20,466 bases of DNA. Source: JAXDLH01 sp034666705 (GTDB taxonomy: Bacteria; Chloroflexota; UBA6077; SHYK01). Below the pieces are notes generated by a model that was not told the DNA's origin, searched no databases, and saw only the letters and a list, made by a program, of their open reading frames with translations. The position numbers and the translations under genes are program-made. Of this stretch, positions 7,271-14,356 are shown one piece after another (the stretch's first letter is position 1; each line of letters starts with the position of its first letter). The stretch lies in NCBI GenBank assembly GCA_034666705.1, contig JAXDLH010000021.1, forward strand, positions 1 through 20,466, written 5' to 3'.

Positions 7271-9022
7271 ATGGCGCATATGAATGGACACCTGACACAA
7301 CTCGTGCGGTCGCTCCTCGCCGCCACCGCAATCATGACCGCGTGCGCCCCAACACCCAATTCAGGGCACACCGGGCCCGAAGAGAGCCCAGCGCCACCCC
7401 CACTTGCCCGCACGCTGTCCGTCGCCATCCGCGCCGAGCCAACCACCCTGGCAGTGCGCCCCGTTGGGCAGGGGGCTGGAGTTGCCACCAAGCTCTCCAA
7501 GCGCATGTTCAGTGCGGATCTAGCCGTCCTCGACGCCGACGGCGTCGCCCGGCCCTATTTAGCCGAAACGTTGCCCCAACTGAACACCGATAGCTGGCGA
7601 GTCTTCGCGGATGGGCGGATGGAGACCACGTACCGCCTCAGACCTGATCTGGTCTGGCATGACGGAACCCCATTGGGAGCGGCGGACTTTGTGTTTGCCT
7701 TCCGGGTTTATGCCACCCCGGAGCTCGGCAACGCCGCGTCAACGCCGATCAGTCTCATCGAGGACATCGTCGCCGTTGACGACCGCACGCTCCTCATCCA
7801 TTGGAAGCGGCTCTACGCTGATGCTGGGACCCTGCACAGCAGTCTGGCGAGCGGCACGGGGAGCATCCCACCGCTGCCGCGCTCGATCCTGGAACCGGTG
7901 TTCGATGCAGGGCCACCCTCGGCACTCGTCAATCACCCCTTCTGGACGCGGGAATTCGTTGGTCTCGGCCCCTATCGACTGGCGCGTTGGGAGCCCGGCG
8001 CGTTCATCGAGGGGACCGCATTCGAGCGCCATGCACTTGGGGCACCGAAGATCGGGCGGATCAAGCTGCTCTTCATGCCTGACAGCAATGCCGTGCTGGC
8101 ATCCATGCTCGCTGGCGAAGTGCAGATGTCCGGGGAGACCTCGATTGGCGTTGCCCAGGTACCCGTGCTCGTGCGGGAGTGGGGCTCCCGCGGCCCGAAA
8201 CCCGTCGCGGTATTGCATCCGAGCTCCTGGCGGGCGGCCGCCTTTCAATTTCGGCCTGAATATCTCACTCCGCCCTCGTTGCTTGACCCTCGAGTTCGCC
8301 AAGCCTTCGCCTACGCTATCGATAAGCTGCCGATCAACGAGGCGGTGTATGACGGGCAACTGCTTCCCGCGGATACCACGATCCCCCCGACCTCGCAGGT
8401 TGGCCGGGCGATGGATGCGGTGATCACCAAGTATCCGTTCGATCTCCGCCGCAGCGAGGAGCTGATGAACCAGGCCGGGTTCACGAAGGGGCCCGATGGG
8501 ATGTATATGAGTCCAACGGAAGGTCGCTTTACAACGGAAATCAGGACGAACGCCGCGTCGGACAACGAGGCCGAAATGGCAAGCTTGGTCAGCGGCTGGC
8601 GCCACGCTGGGTTTGACGTGCAGCAATCGGTGGTGCCCGTGGCTCTTGCCCAGGACAACCAGGCACGAGCGACCTTCTCCGGGATCTTCTCGTACAACAC
8701 CGGCGCGAGTGAATTGGGGATGCTGGCCTACCTGACCTCGCAAACCCCGCGGCCCGACAATCAGTGGAGTGGTCAGAACCGGGGCGGGTGGTCGAACCCT
8801 GAATACGATCGGCTCGGGGATGCCCTTTCCACCTCGCTCGATCGCGCAGAGCGCAACCGCTTCCTGGTGGAGATGGCCAAGGTGTCGAGCGAGCTCCTCC
8901 CGGCGATCTCCCTCTTTTTCCCCGTCCAACCGTGGGTCTTCGACGCGGCGCTCCGGGGTCCAACCCTGGTGGCATCCGAAAGTGACGTGACCTGGAACAT
9001 CCACGAGTGGGAGCTCCAGTAA
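7271..9022 (+). CDS. ABC transporter solute-binding lipoprotein, family 5
   Basis: This 583-residue protein is secreted and lipid-anchored. Its N-terminus has a hydrophobic signal (LVRSLLAATAIMTAC) with a lipobox-like MTAC, giving Cys25 as the anchor, followed by a Pro/Ser-rich linker and the SBP_bac_5 domain from about residue 47 to the end. Family segments include WHDGTPLGAADFVFAFRVYA and GLGPYRLARWEPGAF. It is a full-length paralogue of the truncated protein at the left edge, colinear throughout. ATG 7271 follows GAGGGG at about 6-nt distance. The next gene starts 11 bp after its stop, with the ribosome-binding site overlapping the TAA, so both form an operon. No permease or ATPase gene follows; the solute is unknown. 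Confidence 0.93.
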   Translation: MAHMNGHLTQLVRSLLAATAIMTACAPTPNSGHTGPEESPAPPPLARTLSVAIRAEPTTLAVRPVGQGAGVATKLSKRMFSADLAVLDADGVARPYLAETLPQLNTDSWRVFADGRMETTYRLRPDLVWHDGTPLGAADFVFAFRVYATPELGNAASTPISLIEDIVAVDDRTLLIHWKRLYADAGTLHSSLASGTGSIPPLPRSILEPVFDAGPPSALVNHPFWTREFVGLGPYRLARWEPGAFIEGTAFERHALGAPKIGRIKLLFMPDSNAVLASMLAGEVQMSGETSIGVAQVPVLVREWGSRGPKPVAVLHPSSWRAAAFQFRPEYLTPPSLLDPRVRQAFAYAIDKLPINEAVYDGQLLPADTTIPPTSQVGRAMDAVITKYPFDLRRSEELMNQAGFTKGPDGMYMSPTEGRFTTEIRTNAASDNEAEMASLVSGWRHAGFDVQQSVVPVALAQDNQARATFSGIFSYNTGASELGMLAYLTSQTPRPDNQWSGQNRGGWSNPEYDRLGDALSTSLDRAERNRFLVEMAKVSSELLPAISLFFPVQPWVFDAALRGPTLVASESDVTWNIHEWELQ

Positions 9023-9033
9023 AGGAGAGCTGT

Positions 9034-10029
9034 ATGGCGCGCGGATCTCTGCAGGTGATCTACCGCGACTACGACCGGACCCCCTTGCTCTACATCATCA
9101 AGGAGATGGCGGCCCGCCATGAGGATCTCGAGCTGCGGATCGAGCACCGCACCCATGCTGACCCATACGAGAGCGCGTTCCTCGCCGGGGAGGTGGACCT
9201 CGTATGTGAAAGCTTCCGGTTTCTGTTCTCCGCGCGGCGGGAGGGCCATCCTGTCCGGTGTCTTGCGGTGACCCACAATTTCATCGTCGAGAAGATCTTG
9301 ACCCGGCCCGGCATTCACACCGTCGCTGATCTGGCAGGCCAGACCATCGCGTTGCGCGGGACCCAATCGACCCAACTCACCTCGCGGCACTGGCTCAAGC
9401 ACTTGGGGCTGGAGGGGAAAGTCAGGTTCCTGGTGTGCGACGATAGCGAAGTCGGACGCTGGCGGCAGTGGGTGAAGGTTGCCAGCGGCGAGGCCGACGC
9501 GGTGATCTGCTCGCCGCTGTACCTCGAGCCGGCACTCCACGCGGGCCTGCACCTCCTCGACGCTCCAGCCCTGCCGCAGATCGGACCGCTCTACTTCGCC
9601 GCCCTCGGCCCATTCGTCACGGCCCACGAGGACGATCTCCGCCGGTTTATTCGCGCGCTATACCGGGCCCTGGACACCTTCCACAACGACGCCGACACCG
9701 CGCTTGCCATCATGAGCGGCGAGCCCGCTCGCCTCATGGGCATCAAGGACGATACCGCCCTGCGGCGCCAGTACGAACGCCTGCGCAGCGCCCTGGACAC
9801 GAAGCCGATCCCGAGGCTTGATGCCCTGGCCAACACGTTTGCCATGCTGGGCGAAGAAGTGGGCGGTTTCGACGGGATCAACCCGCTGACGGTGTGCGAC
9901 CTCCGCTACGTCCTCGAGCTGGAAGAGTCGGGCTTTATGGAGCAGCTCAGGCCGCGCAGCTCATTCTTGCCGGCCGGAGAATCGGCCACGGAGCGCACGG
10001 CATCCCACACCGCTCGCACGCGGCCTTGA
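9034..10029 (+). CDS. ABC-type solute-binding-fold protein (NMT1/THI5 or DHPDC-like)
   Basis: This 331-residue type 2 periplasmic-binding-fold protein contains the IHTVADLAGQTIALRGTQST segment typical of nitrate/sulfonate/THI5-like binding proteins, and GEVDLVCESFRF and GEADAVICSPLYLEP hinge-side motifs. Its start (LQVIYRDYDRTPLL) shares DYDRT with the decarboxylase-like protein at 2727-3719. It has no signal peptide, so it is predicted to be cytoplasmic, unusual for a transporter component; it may be a ligand-binding or enzymatic relative instead. ATG 9034 is preceded by AAAGGAGA that starts in the previous stop codon. The last ~30 residues are polar and low in family character, and the recombinase relic starts directly behind the stop in the same frame, so the native C-terminus may have been changed by an insertion. 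Confidence 0.8.
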   Translation: MARGSLQVIYRDYDRTPLLYIIKEMAARHEDLELRIEHRTHADPYESAFLAGEVDLVCESFRFLFSARREGHPVRCLAVTHNFIVEKILTRPGIHTVADLAGQTIALRGTQSTQLTSRHWLKHLGLEGKVRFLVCDDSEVGRWRQWVKVASGEADAVICSPLYLEPALHAGLHLLDAPALPQIGPLYFAALGPFVTAHEDDLRRFIRALYRALDTFHNDADTALAIMSGEPARLMGIKDDTALRRQYERLRSALDTKPIPRLDALANTFAMLGEEVGGFDGINPLTVCDLRYVLELEESGFMEQLRPRSSFLPAGESATERTASHTARTRP

Positions 10030-10336
10030 TCTTGCCGCACCTCGCTCGGAGATCGCGGCCAGCCGCGCAATCCCGACGAGATGAGCCGGGGCTTTGCCCG
10101 GGTCGCAAAATAGACTGCGATCCCGCGTATCCGCCTGCGCGATCTGCGCCACACGCACGCGACGCTCATGCTGAGCGCAGGATGCAATCCAGGATCGTTT
10201 CCGAGCCCCTCTGGCATGCGTTTATCGCAACCAGCTAAACCTCTGCAGCTACGTCCTACCGGACCTCCAAAAGGGCCGCGGCGATGGCGTTTGAGGATGG
10301 GCTACGCGAACTGCGGCGCGCCGTCGAGGCTCAGTG
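10030..10336 (+). pseudogene. decayed tyrosine recombinase (integrase), C-terminal part
   Basis: The frame read from 10030 gives DRGQPRNPDEMSRGFARVAK, a stop (TAG 10111-10113), then IPRIRLRDLRHTHATLMLSA with the HxxR box of phage integrases. The match continues in a second frame from 10194 (IVSEPLWHAFIAT), a third from 10235 (LNLCSYVLPDLQK) and again another from 10275 (AAAMAFEDGLRELRRAVEAQ) to TGA 10334-10336. Thus at least one nonsense and three frameshift changes are present. In the segment that normally reads LxxYSHVLP the nucleophile Tyr is Cys and the His is Tyr. The N-terminal half is missing. It points towards the 3' end of tRNA-Leu, 100 bp away, the usual position of an integrase at its attachment site. 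Confidence 0.88.
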
Positions 10337-10435
10337 AAACGCTCCGGTAGCAATCCGATAGCAAACGCTCTTTTGCCCTCGGGATTGTTACAGCCGATTC
10401 CCGTATGTAGTGCGCATAGCTCTATGGTTACTGGG

Positions 10436-10518
10436 TGCCGAAGGCGGGATTCGAACCCGCACGGGGTCGCCCCCAATGGTTTTTGAGACCACCGCGTCTG
10501 CCATTCCGCCACTCCGGC
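10436..10518 (-). tRNA. tRNA-Leu (anticodon CAA)
   Basis: The 83-nt gene on the - strand folds into a complete class II cloverleaf. The acceptor GCCGGAG pairs with CTTCGGC (one G-T). The anticodon stem GTGGT/ACCAT carries the loop CTCAAAA with anticodon CAA, reading UUG. The long variable arm GGGG-CGA-CCCC marks Leu, and the T-arm is GCGGG-TTCGAAT-CCCGC. Discriminator A73 is followed by CCCA rather than CCA, so the CCA end is probably added after transcription. A TATAAT box lies upstream at 10545-10550. Confidence 0.96.
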
Positions 10519-10544
10519 CGGCACCGGGCACGTCCGTGCGCAAG

Positions 10545-10550
10545 ATTATA
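10545..10550 (-). promoter_or_regulatory. -10 box of tRNA-Leu (TATAAT)
   Basis: A perfect TATAAT on the - strand lies 26 nt before the first tRNA base. No good -35 hexamer is visible at the normal distance. Confidence 0.55.
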
Positions 10551-10619
10551 GCCAGCCACCGACAAGCAGCCATCTACTTCACCGGCGACAGGCCCTTGCC
10601 CCTCCCGAACGGTGGTCCG

Positions 10620-10625
10620 TAGAAT
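10620..10625 (+). promoter_or_regulatory. -10 box candidate (TAGAAT) of the enoyl-reductase gene
   Basis: TAGAAT lies 56 nt upstream of ATG 10682, the same hexamer as found before the cyclodeaminase and dienelactone hydrolase genes. The transcript would have a ~50-nt leader that is G+C-rich. Confidence 0.4.
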
Positions 10626-10681
10626 CCGACGCCCTGAGGCCCCGAGGTGGGCCCGCCGGGAGCCTCGCACCGGAGACCTCG

Positions 10682-11491
10682 ATGGATGGCAGCGCGACTC
10701 CTCAGCTCGGCGGTTGGGCCCTGATCCTCGGCGCCTCCAGCGGTTTCGGCGGCGCCACCGCCGTGGAGCTTGCTCGCTGCGGGATGAATGTGTTCGGCGT
10801 GCACCTGGACCGTGCGCAGACCCTGCCGCTCGCCCACGAGGTCGCGGCACAGATCGAGGGACATGGCCGACGCGCGGCGTTCTTCAACGTCAATGCGGCA
10901 GACGACGCGAAGCGCGCCCAGGTGATCGACGCGATTCGCGAGACGGCGGGCGGTGAGGCGCCGGTCCGCGTCGTGCTCCACTCACTCGCCTTCGGTACAC
11001 TCCGCGCCTTCGTAAAACCGGAGGACCCGAAAGAGACTCTGACCCGTGCCCAGATGGAGATGACGCTCGACGTGATGGCGAACTCGCTGGTCTACTGGAC
11101 CCGCGACCTCGTCCATGCGGGGCTCCTCGGCCGGGGTGCATCGGTGTGGGCGATGACGAGCGGCGGCGACGTGCGGGCGATTCCCACCTATGGGGCCGTC
11201 TCAGCAGCCAAGGCGGCGCTGAACGCCCACGTGCGGCAGCTCGCGGTTGAGCTCGCGCCGGCTGGGGTCCGCGTCAACTCGATCCGCGCCGGTGTCACGG
11301 ACACGCCGGCGCTGCGCAAGATTCCGGTCCACCAGCAGCTCATCGAGCAGGCCAGCGCCCGCAACCCGAGTGGACGCATGACTACCCCCCCGGACGTCGC
11401 GGCCGCGATCGCCGTGCTCTCCCAGCCCGGCGCCGCCTGGATGACGGGTAACGTGATCAACGTGGACGGCGGCGAGGAGATCGTGGCGTGA
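10682..11491 (+). CDS. enoyl-ACP reductase, FabI/FabL-like SDR
   Basis: This 269-residue cytoplasmic NAD(P)H-dependent reductase of the short-chain dehydrogenase superfamily starts with the nucleotide-binding ILGASSGFGG (residues 15-24). Its active site has Tyr170 and Lys177 in YGAVSAAKAAL. The spacing Tyr-x6-Lys, rather than the classical Tyr-x3-Lys, is the mark of enoyl-ACP reductases, and VVLHSLAFG (97-105) matches the VHSIAF-type segment of FabI. VTDTPALRKIP and the end MTGNVINVDGG are also typical. It probably performs the last step of the fatty-acid elongation cycle. ATG 10682 has a CGGAG upstream. It is transcribed alone and ends at the terminator at 11579. Whether it is closer to FabI or FabL needs a tree. 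Confidence 0.85.
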   Translation: MDGSATPQLGGWALILGASSGFGGATAVELARCGMNVFGVHLDRAQTLPLAHEVAAQIEGHGRRAAFFNVNAADDAKRAQVIDAIRETAGGEAPVRVVLHSLAFGTLRAFVKPEDPKETLTRAQMEMTLDVMANSLVYWTRDLVHAGLLGRGASVWAMTSGGDVRAIPTYGAVSAAKAALNAHVRQLAVELAPAGVRVNSIRAGVTDTPALRKIPVHQQLIEQASARNPSGRMTTPPDVAAAIAVLSQPGAAWMTGNVINVDGGEEIVA

Positions 11492-11493
11492 AT

Positions 11494-11514
11494 GCGGCGT
11501 GCGGCGTGCGGCGC
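11494..11514. repeat. three tandem heptamers
   Basis: GCGGCGT, GCGGCGT and GCGGCGC follow each other directly behind the stop of the enoyl-reductase gene; the outer bases also form ATGCG/CGCAT. It is probably a slippage repeat. Confidence 0.5.
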
Positions 11515-11578
11515 ATAGTCGCAGGTTGGGCCGATTCGTCAGGCCTGGGCAGCGACTGGCTTTTGGGGTAGAAACGGC

Positions 11579-11611
11579 AAGGCCCGTTCCGGAATCCGGA
11601 ACGGGCCTTTT
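11579..11611 (+). terminator. rho-independent terminator
   Basis: AAGGCCCGTTCCGG (11579-11592) pairs perfectly with CCGGAACGGGCCTT (11596-11609) over 14 bp with a 3-nt AAT loop, then TT. It ends the enoyl-reductase transcript. On the - strand it could also end the transcript of the 14-codon ORF, although only a poor T-run follows there. Confidence 0.88.
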
Positions 11612-11644
11612 GCTGCCTTGGACATTACCCCAGGGGTTGCGAGC

Positions 11645-11689
11645 TTACGCCGCCGCCCCCGAGGTAATGCCCGTAGGTTGATCACTCAT
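11645..11689 (-). CDS. 14-codon ORF with perfect Shine-Dalgarno sequence
   Basis: The - strand has AAGGAGGTGAT (11704 down to 11694), a full complement of the 16S rRNA 3' end, with GGAGG 8 nt before ATG 11689. The ORF reads MSDQPTGITSGAAA and stops at TAA 11645-11647, followed about 34 bp later by the strong hairpin at 11611-11579. TATGCT lies upstream at about 11713-11718 as a possible -10. No family is known to me. The site is the best ribosome-binding site of the window, so a translated peptide (leader, signal or modified peptide) or a regulatory ribosome-binding decoy is plausible. Read on the + strand, the same bases look like an anti-Shine-Dalgarno sequence. The rest of 11612-11777 is otherwise empty. 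Confidence 0.5.
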   Translation of the reverse strand: MSDQPTGITSGAAA

Positions 11690-11777
11690 GGGCATCACCT
11701 CCTTCGCGAGAGGAAGCATACCACACCGCAAATGAGCAATGCATTTCCGTCGCGTTACGGCGGGCATCACAACTGTG

Positions 11778-12665
11778 TCACCATGGCACGTCGACCCGGT
11801 CCAGATCGATGGCTTCGATTGACGCCGGCTCCGGTGCGACGAGAAGGCGGAGTACCTCCCGGAACTCTCCCGGGGAGCCCGTCGTGAAGTACGGCGTCAA
11901 TGCCGCCGACGCGTCACTCTCCAGTTCCTTCGTGGCCAGCACTCGGCAGAGCTGACGCGCCACCGCATCGGCCGGGTTCAGAATCGCCACGCTCGGTCCG
12001 CAGATCTCGCCGATGAGCTCACGCAGCAACGGGTAGTGGGTGCAGCCGAGTGCAATGACGTCGACGCCCGCCGCCAGCAGCGCGTCCAGATGACGCCGGA
12101 GCGGCTCTTCGATCTCCGGTCCCGCGAGCATACCGCGCTCGATGAGCGGGACGAGCTCCGGGCAAACCTCGGTGACCACCGCGACGCCCTCGGCAAACTC
12201 CTCGATCAACTGGGCGAGCGGCTCGCTCTGCGCGGTGGTCGGCGTGGCGAGCACCCCGATCTTGCCCGTGCGCGTCAGCGCCACTGCCGGCTTCACGGCG
12301 GGCACAATCCCGACGATCGGCACCGTGTACCGCTGCCGGAGATGAGTCAGCGCCACCACGGATGCGGTATTGCAGGCGACCACGATCACTTTGGCGTCGC
12401 GGGCGAGCAGGAAGTCAACGATCCGCTCGCAGCGCTCGACGATGTACCACGGTGGCTTCTCGCCGTAGGGCGCTTCGCGGCTATCGGCGACGTAGAGGCA
12501 GTGCTCAGTGGGGGCCTGCGCGAGAATCTCACGCAAAATGGTCACGCCGCCCACCCCCGAGTCGAATACGCCAACCGGGCGTCGATCCGGGGCGGCGACG
12601 CGGGGCGTCGCGGCTGCGGGACCGATGCCAGAGCGGGGCTCGTTGGTCGCCGGTGTCGAGGCCAT
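11778..12665 (-). CDS. murI: glutamate racemase
   Basis: This 295-residue enzyme converts L- to D-glutamate for peptidoglycan synthesis. It has GVFDSGVGGVTILREI (residues 32-47), VVACNTASV with catalytic Cys98, and LGCTHYPLL with catalytic Cys208, all family hallmarks; DSREAPYGEK is the substrate loop. The N-terminus is about 25-30 residues longer than usual and Ala/Pro-rich. ATG 12665 is used because a TATAAT box ends only 7 nt before it, which implies a leaderless mRNA starting at or near this codon, and the frame has no ribosome-binding site upstream. The gene is divergent to the cyclodeaminase-family gene across 130 bp. Confidence 0.95.
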   Translation of the reverse strand: MASTPATNEPRSGIGPAAATPRVAAPDRRPVGVFDSGVGGVTILREILAQAPTEHCLYVADSREAPYGEKPPWYIVERCERIVDFLLARDAKVIVVACNTASVVALTHLRQRYTVPIVGIVPAVKPAVALTRTGKIGVLATPTTAQSEPLAQLIEEFAEGVAVVTEVCPELVPLIERGMLAGPEIEEPLRRHLDALLAAGVDVIALGCTHYPLLRELIGEICGPSVAILNPADAVARQLCRVLATKELESDASAALTPYFTTGSPGEFREVLRLLVAPEPASIEAIDLDRVDVPW

Positions 12666-12672
12666 CGCTCCG

Positions 12673-12678
12673 ATTATA
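12673..12678 (-). promoter_or_regulatory. -10 box of murI (TATAAT), leaderless arrangement
   Basis: A perfect TATAAT on the - strand is separated by 7 nt (CGGAGCG) from ATG 12665, so transcription should begin at the start codon. No -35 match is visible 16-18 bp upstream. Confidence 0.55.
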
Positions 12679-12723
12679 GGCCCGCCTCAGGTGGGCGGAT
12701 GTGGTTCTGCGCTACAAAAGGCT

Positions 12724-12736
12724 CCCACACTGTGGG
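12724..12736. promoter_or_regulatory. 13-bp palindrome between divergent promoters (possible operator)
   Basis: CCCACA-C-TGTGGG is a perfect inverted repeat lying between the divergent -10 boxes of murI and the cyclodeaminase-family gene (centre 49-54 bp from each box). Its symmetry and place suit a dimeric regulator; no matching family is named. Confidence 0.35.
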
Positions 12737-12780
12737 CTGCACGACGGAAAGGGTGGCGGCGGCCGGCCATAGAGGGCTGC

Positions 12781-12786
12781 TAGAAT
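12781..12786 (+). promoter_or_regulatory. -10 box of the cyclodeaminase-family gene (TAGAAT)
   Basis: TAGAAT is followed by 9 nt and then ATG 12796, so the transcript would be leaderless or carry one or two extra bases. No -35 match is visible. Confidence 0.5.
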
Positions 12787-12795
12787 GCCGACGCC

Positions 12796-13431
12796 ATGGA
12801 CGTTGCTTCCCTCACGATCGACGAGTTCCTGGATCGCCTCGCCTCGAGCGACCCGACACCAGGCGGCGGCAGTCTCGCCGCCCTGGCTGGCGCGATGGCC
12901 GCGGCGATGCTGACGATGGTCTGCACCTTCACGATCGGCCGTCCACGCTACGCGGACGTCGAGAGTGACGTGCAGGACATCCTCCGCGCCACCCAACAAT
13001 TGCGGCAGCGACTGATCGGCCTCGCGAATGGCGACGTGAGCGCGTACGGCGCCGTGCGTGCCGCCTATGGCCTCCCGCGCAGCACCGACCACGAGCGCAC
13101 GGCTCGCGCCACAGCCATTGAGGCGAGCATGCACGACGCGACCACCGTGCCGGTGGAGACCGCGGAGGCCGCGCGCCAGGTCGTCGACCTCGCGCTGCAA
13201 GCGGGGCGCATCACGAACACGCAACTCCTCTCGGACGTGGCAGTTGGCGCCCACCTGGCGCTCGGCGCATTACGCGGAGCCGCCGACCAGGCCAGTCTGA
13301 ACCTCGCGTCGCTGAAAGACGCCGACTTTGTCGCTCGCATGCGCGCCCGCATCGGCACCGCAACCGAGGGTGCGGACGCGGCCGTCGCGCAGACGCTCGA
13401 AGCCGTGGCGAGCCGCAGCGCTGGCTCGTGA
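12796..13431 (+). CDS. cyclodeaminase/methenyl-THF cyclohydrolase family protein (FchA-like)
   Basis: This 211-residue, mostly helical cytoplasmic protein belongs to the formiminotransferase-cyclodeaminase C-terminal family (PF04961 type). The signature DPTPGGGSLAALAGAMAAAM (residues 19-38) and the later ASLKDADFV near the C-terminus support this, and the length equals a stand-alone domain. The family includes formimino-THF cyclodeaminase and the single-function methenyl-THF cyclohydrolase Fch/FchA, which opens 5,10-methenyl-THF to 10-formyl-THF. No formiminotransferase domain or gene is present, which favours the cyclohydrolase reading. It heads the + strand run with TauE/SafE (36 bp gap), FolD and M28 peptidase. 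The nearby FolD lacks its cyclohydrolase Lys, which fits a split pathway. Confidence 0.85.
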   Translation: MDVASLTIDEFLDRLASSDPTPGGGSLAALAGAMAAAMLTMVCTFTIGRPRYADVESDVQDILRATQQLRQRLIGLANGDVSAYGAVRAAYGLPRSTDHERTARATAIEASMHDATTVPVETAEAARQVVDLALQAGRITNTQLLSDVAVGAHLALGALRGAADQASLNLASLKDADFVARMRARIGTATEGADAAVAQTLEAVASRSAGS

Positions 13432-13467
13432 CAGTCTGCCCCACCAGTCCAACTCGGAGGGCGCCTC

Positions 13468-14316
13468 GTGCCGCTGAGTGAGATTCTGACGGCCGCGCTC
13501 TATATTCTGCTTGGCCTGATCGCCGCGACCTACGGGACGTTAATCGGGGCCGGCGGCGGCTTCCTCCTCGTGCCCGTCCTCGCCCTCATCGATCCGACGG
13601 AGAAGGCGAGCGCCATCACCACCCTGTCCCTGGCGGTCGTGGCCGTGAACGGCCTTTCGGGGACGTTCGCGTATCGGCGGCTGCGCCGGATCGACTACAA
13701 GACCGGCCTCATCATGACCGCCGGCGTCACGCCCGGGTCGATCATCGGCACGATCTTGACCAAGTACGAGCCCCGAGGGTACTTCGATCTGGGCTTCGGG
13801 ATCATGATGTTCCTCGTCGCCCTGTACCTCGCGAATCCTCGGCGGCGCGAGGCCATTCCGCTCGAGCCCCGTCCCGGCCTGATGGCCCGCCAGGTATCCG
13901 ATAGCTCGGGCCGTGTGTTCACGTATGCGTTCTCCCCGATGCAGGCGTTCATCATCTCACTGGGCGTCGGCTTTATCTCCGCCTTGACTGGTATCGGCGG
14001 CGGGCTCGTGATGGTCCCGGCAGCGATTACGATCCTGCACATCCCCTTGCTCGTCGCCACCGCCACCTCGACATTCATGCTCCTGTTCTCGTCGCTCACG
14101 AGCACGATCACCCACCTGATCCTCGGCGACTTCGACTTCGCGATCCTGGTGCGGATCGTCCTCATCTCAATCGGCGTGCTCGTGGGCGCGCAGATCGGTC
14201 CCCGCATCTCCGGGCGCATCCCCCAGTGGGCGATTGTCCGCCTGCTCACCGTTGGCATCGCCTTCATCGGCGTCCGCCTTATCATCTCCGGTATCCAGAT
14301 CCTCACCGCGCACTAG
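13468..14316 (+). CDS. TauE/SafE family membrane permease
   Basis: This 282-residue integral membrane protein has about eight hydrophobic segments and the two repeated Gly-rich loops of the TauE/SafE (sulfite or organosulfur exporter) family: GAGGGFLLVPVL after the first helix and TGIGGGLVMVPA in the second half. It probably moves an organic acid or sulfur anion across the membrane; the substrate is not set by sequence. GTG 13468 is the start, with CGGAGGG upstream at normal distance. It lies 36 bp behind the cyclodeaminase gene and 40 bp before folD, so it is probably co-transcribed with them. Its tie to one-carbon metabolism is unclear; formate export is a speculation only. Confidence 0.9.
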   Translation: MPLSEILTAALYILLGLIAATYGTLIGAGGGFLLVPVLALIDPTEKASAITTLSLAVVAVNGLSGTFAYRRLRRIDYKTGLIMTAGVTPGSIIGTILTKYEPRGYFDLGFGIMMFLVALYLANPRRREAIPLEPRPGLMARQVSDSSGRVFTYAFSPMQAFIISLGVGFISALTGIGGGLVMVPAAITILHIPLLVATATSTFMLLFSSLTSTITHLILGDFDFAILVRIVLISIGVLVGAQIGPRISGRIPQWAIVRLLTVGIAFIGVRLIISGIQILTAH

Positions 14317-14356
14317 CAACGTCTCCGCAGACGCAGCGCACATTGGGAGAGTCGCC

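Noticed and set aside
10410..10622. Open frame reading RRRDSNP-like peptide on the + strand
   Set aside because: It is the antisense of the tRNA-Leu gene; such frames are common false predictions.
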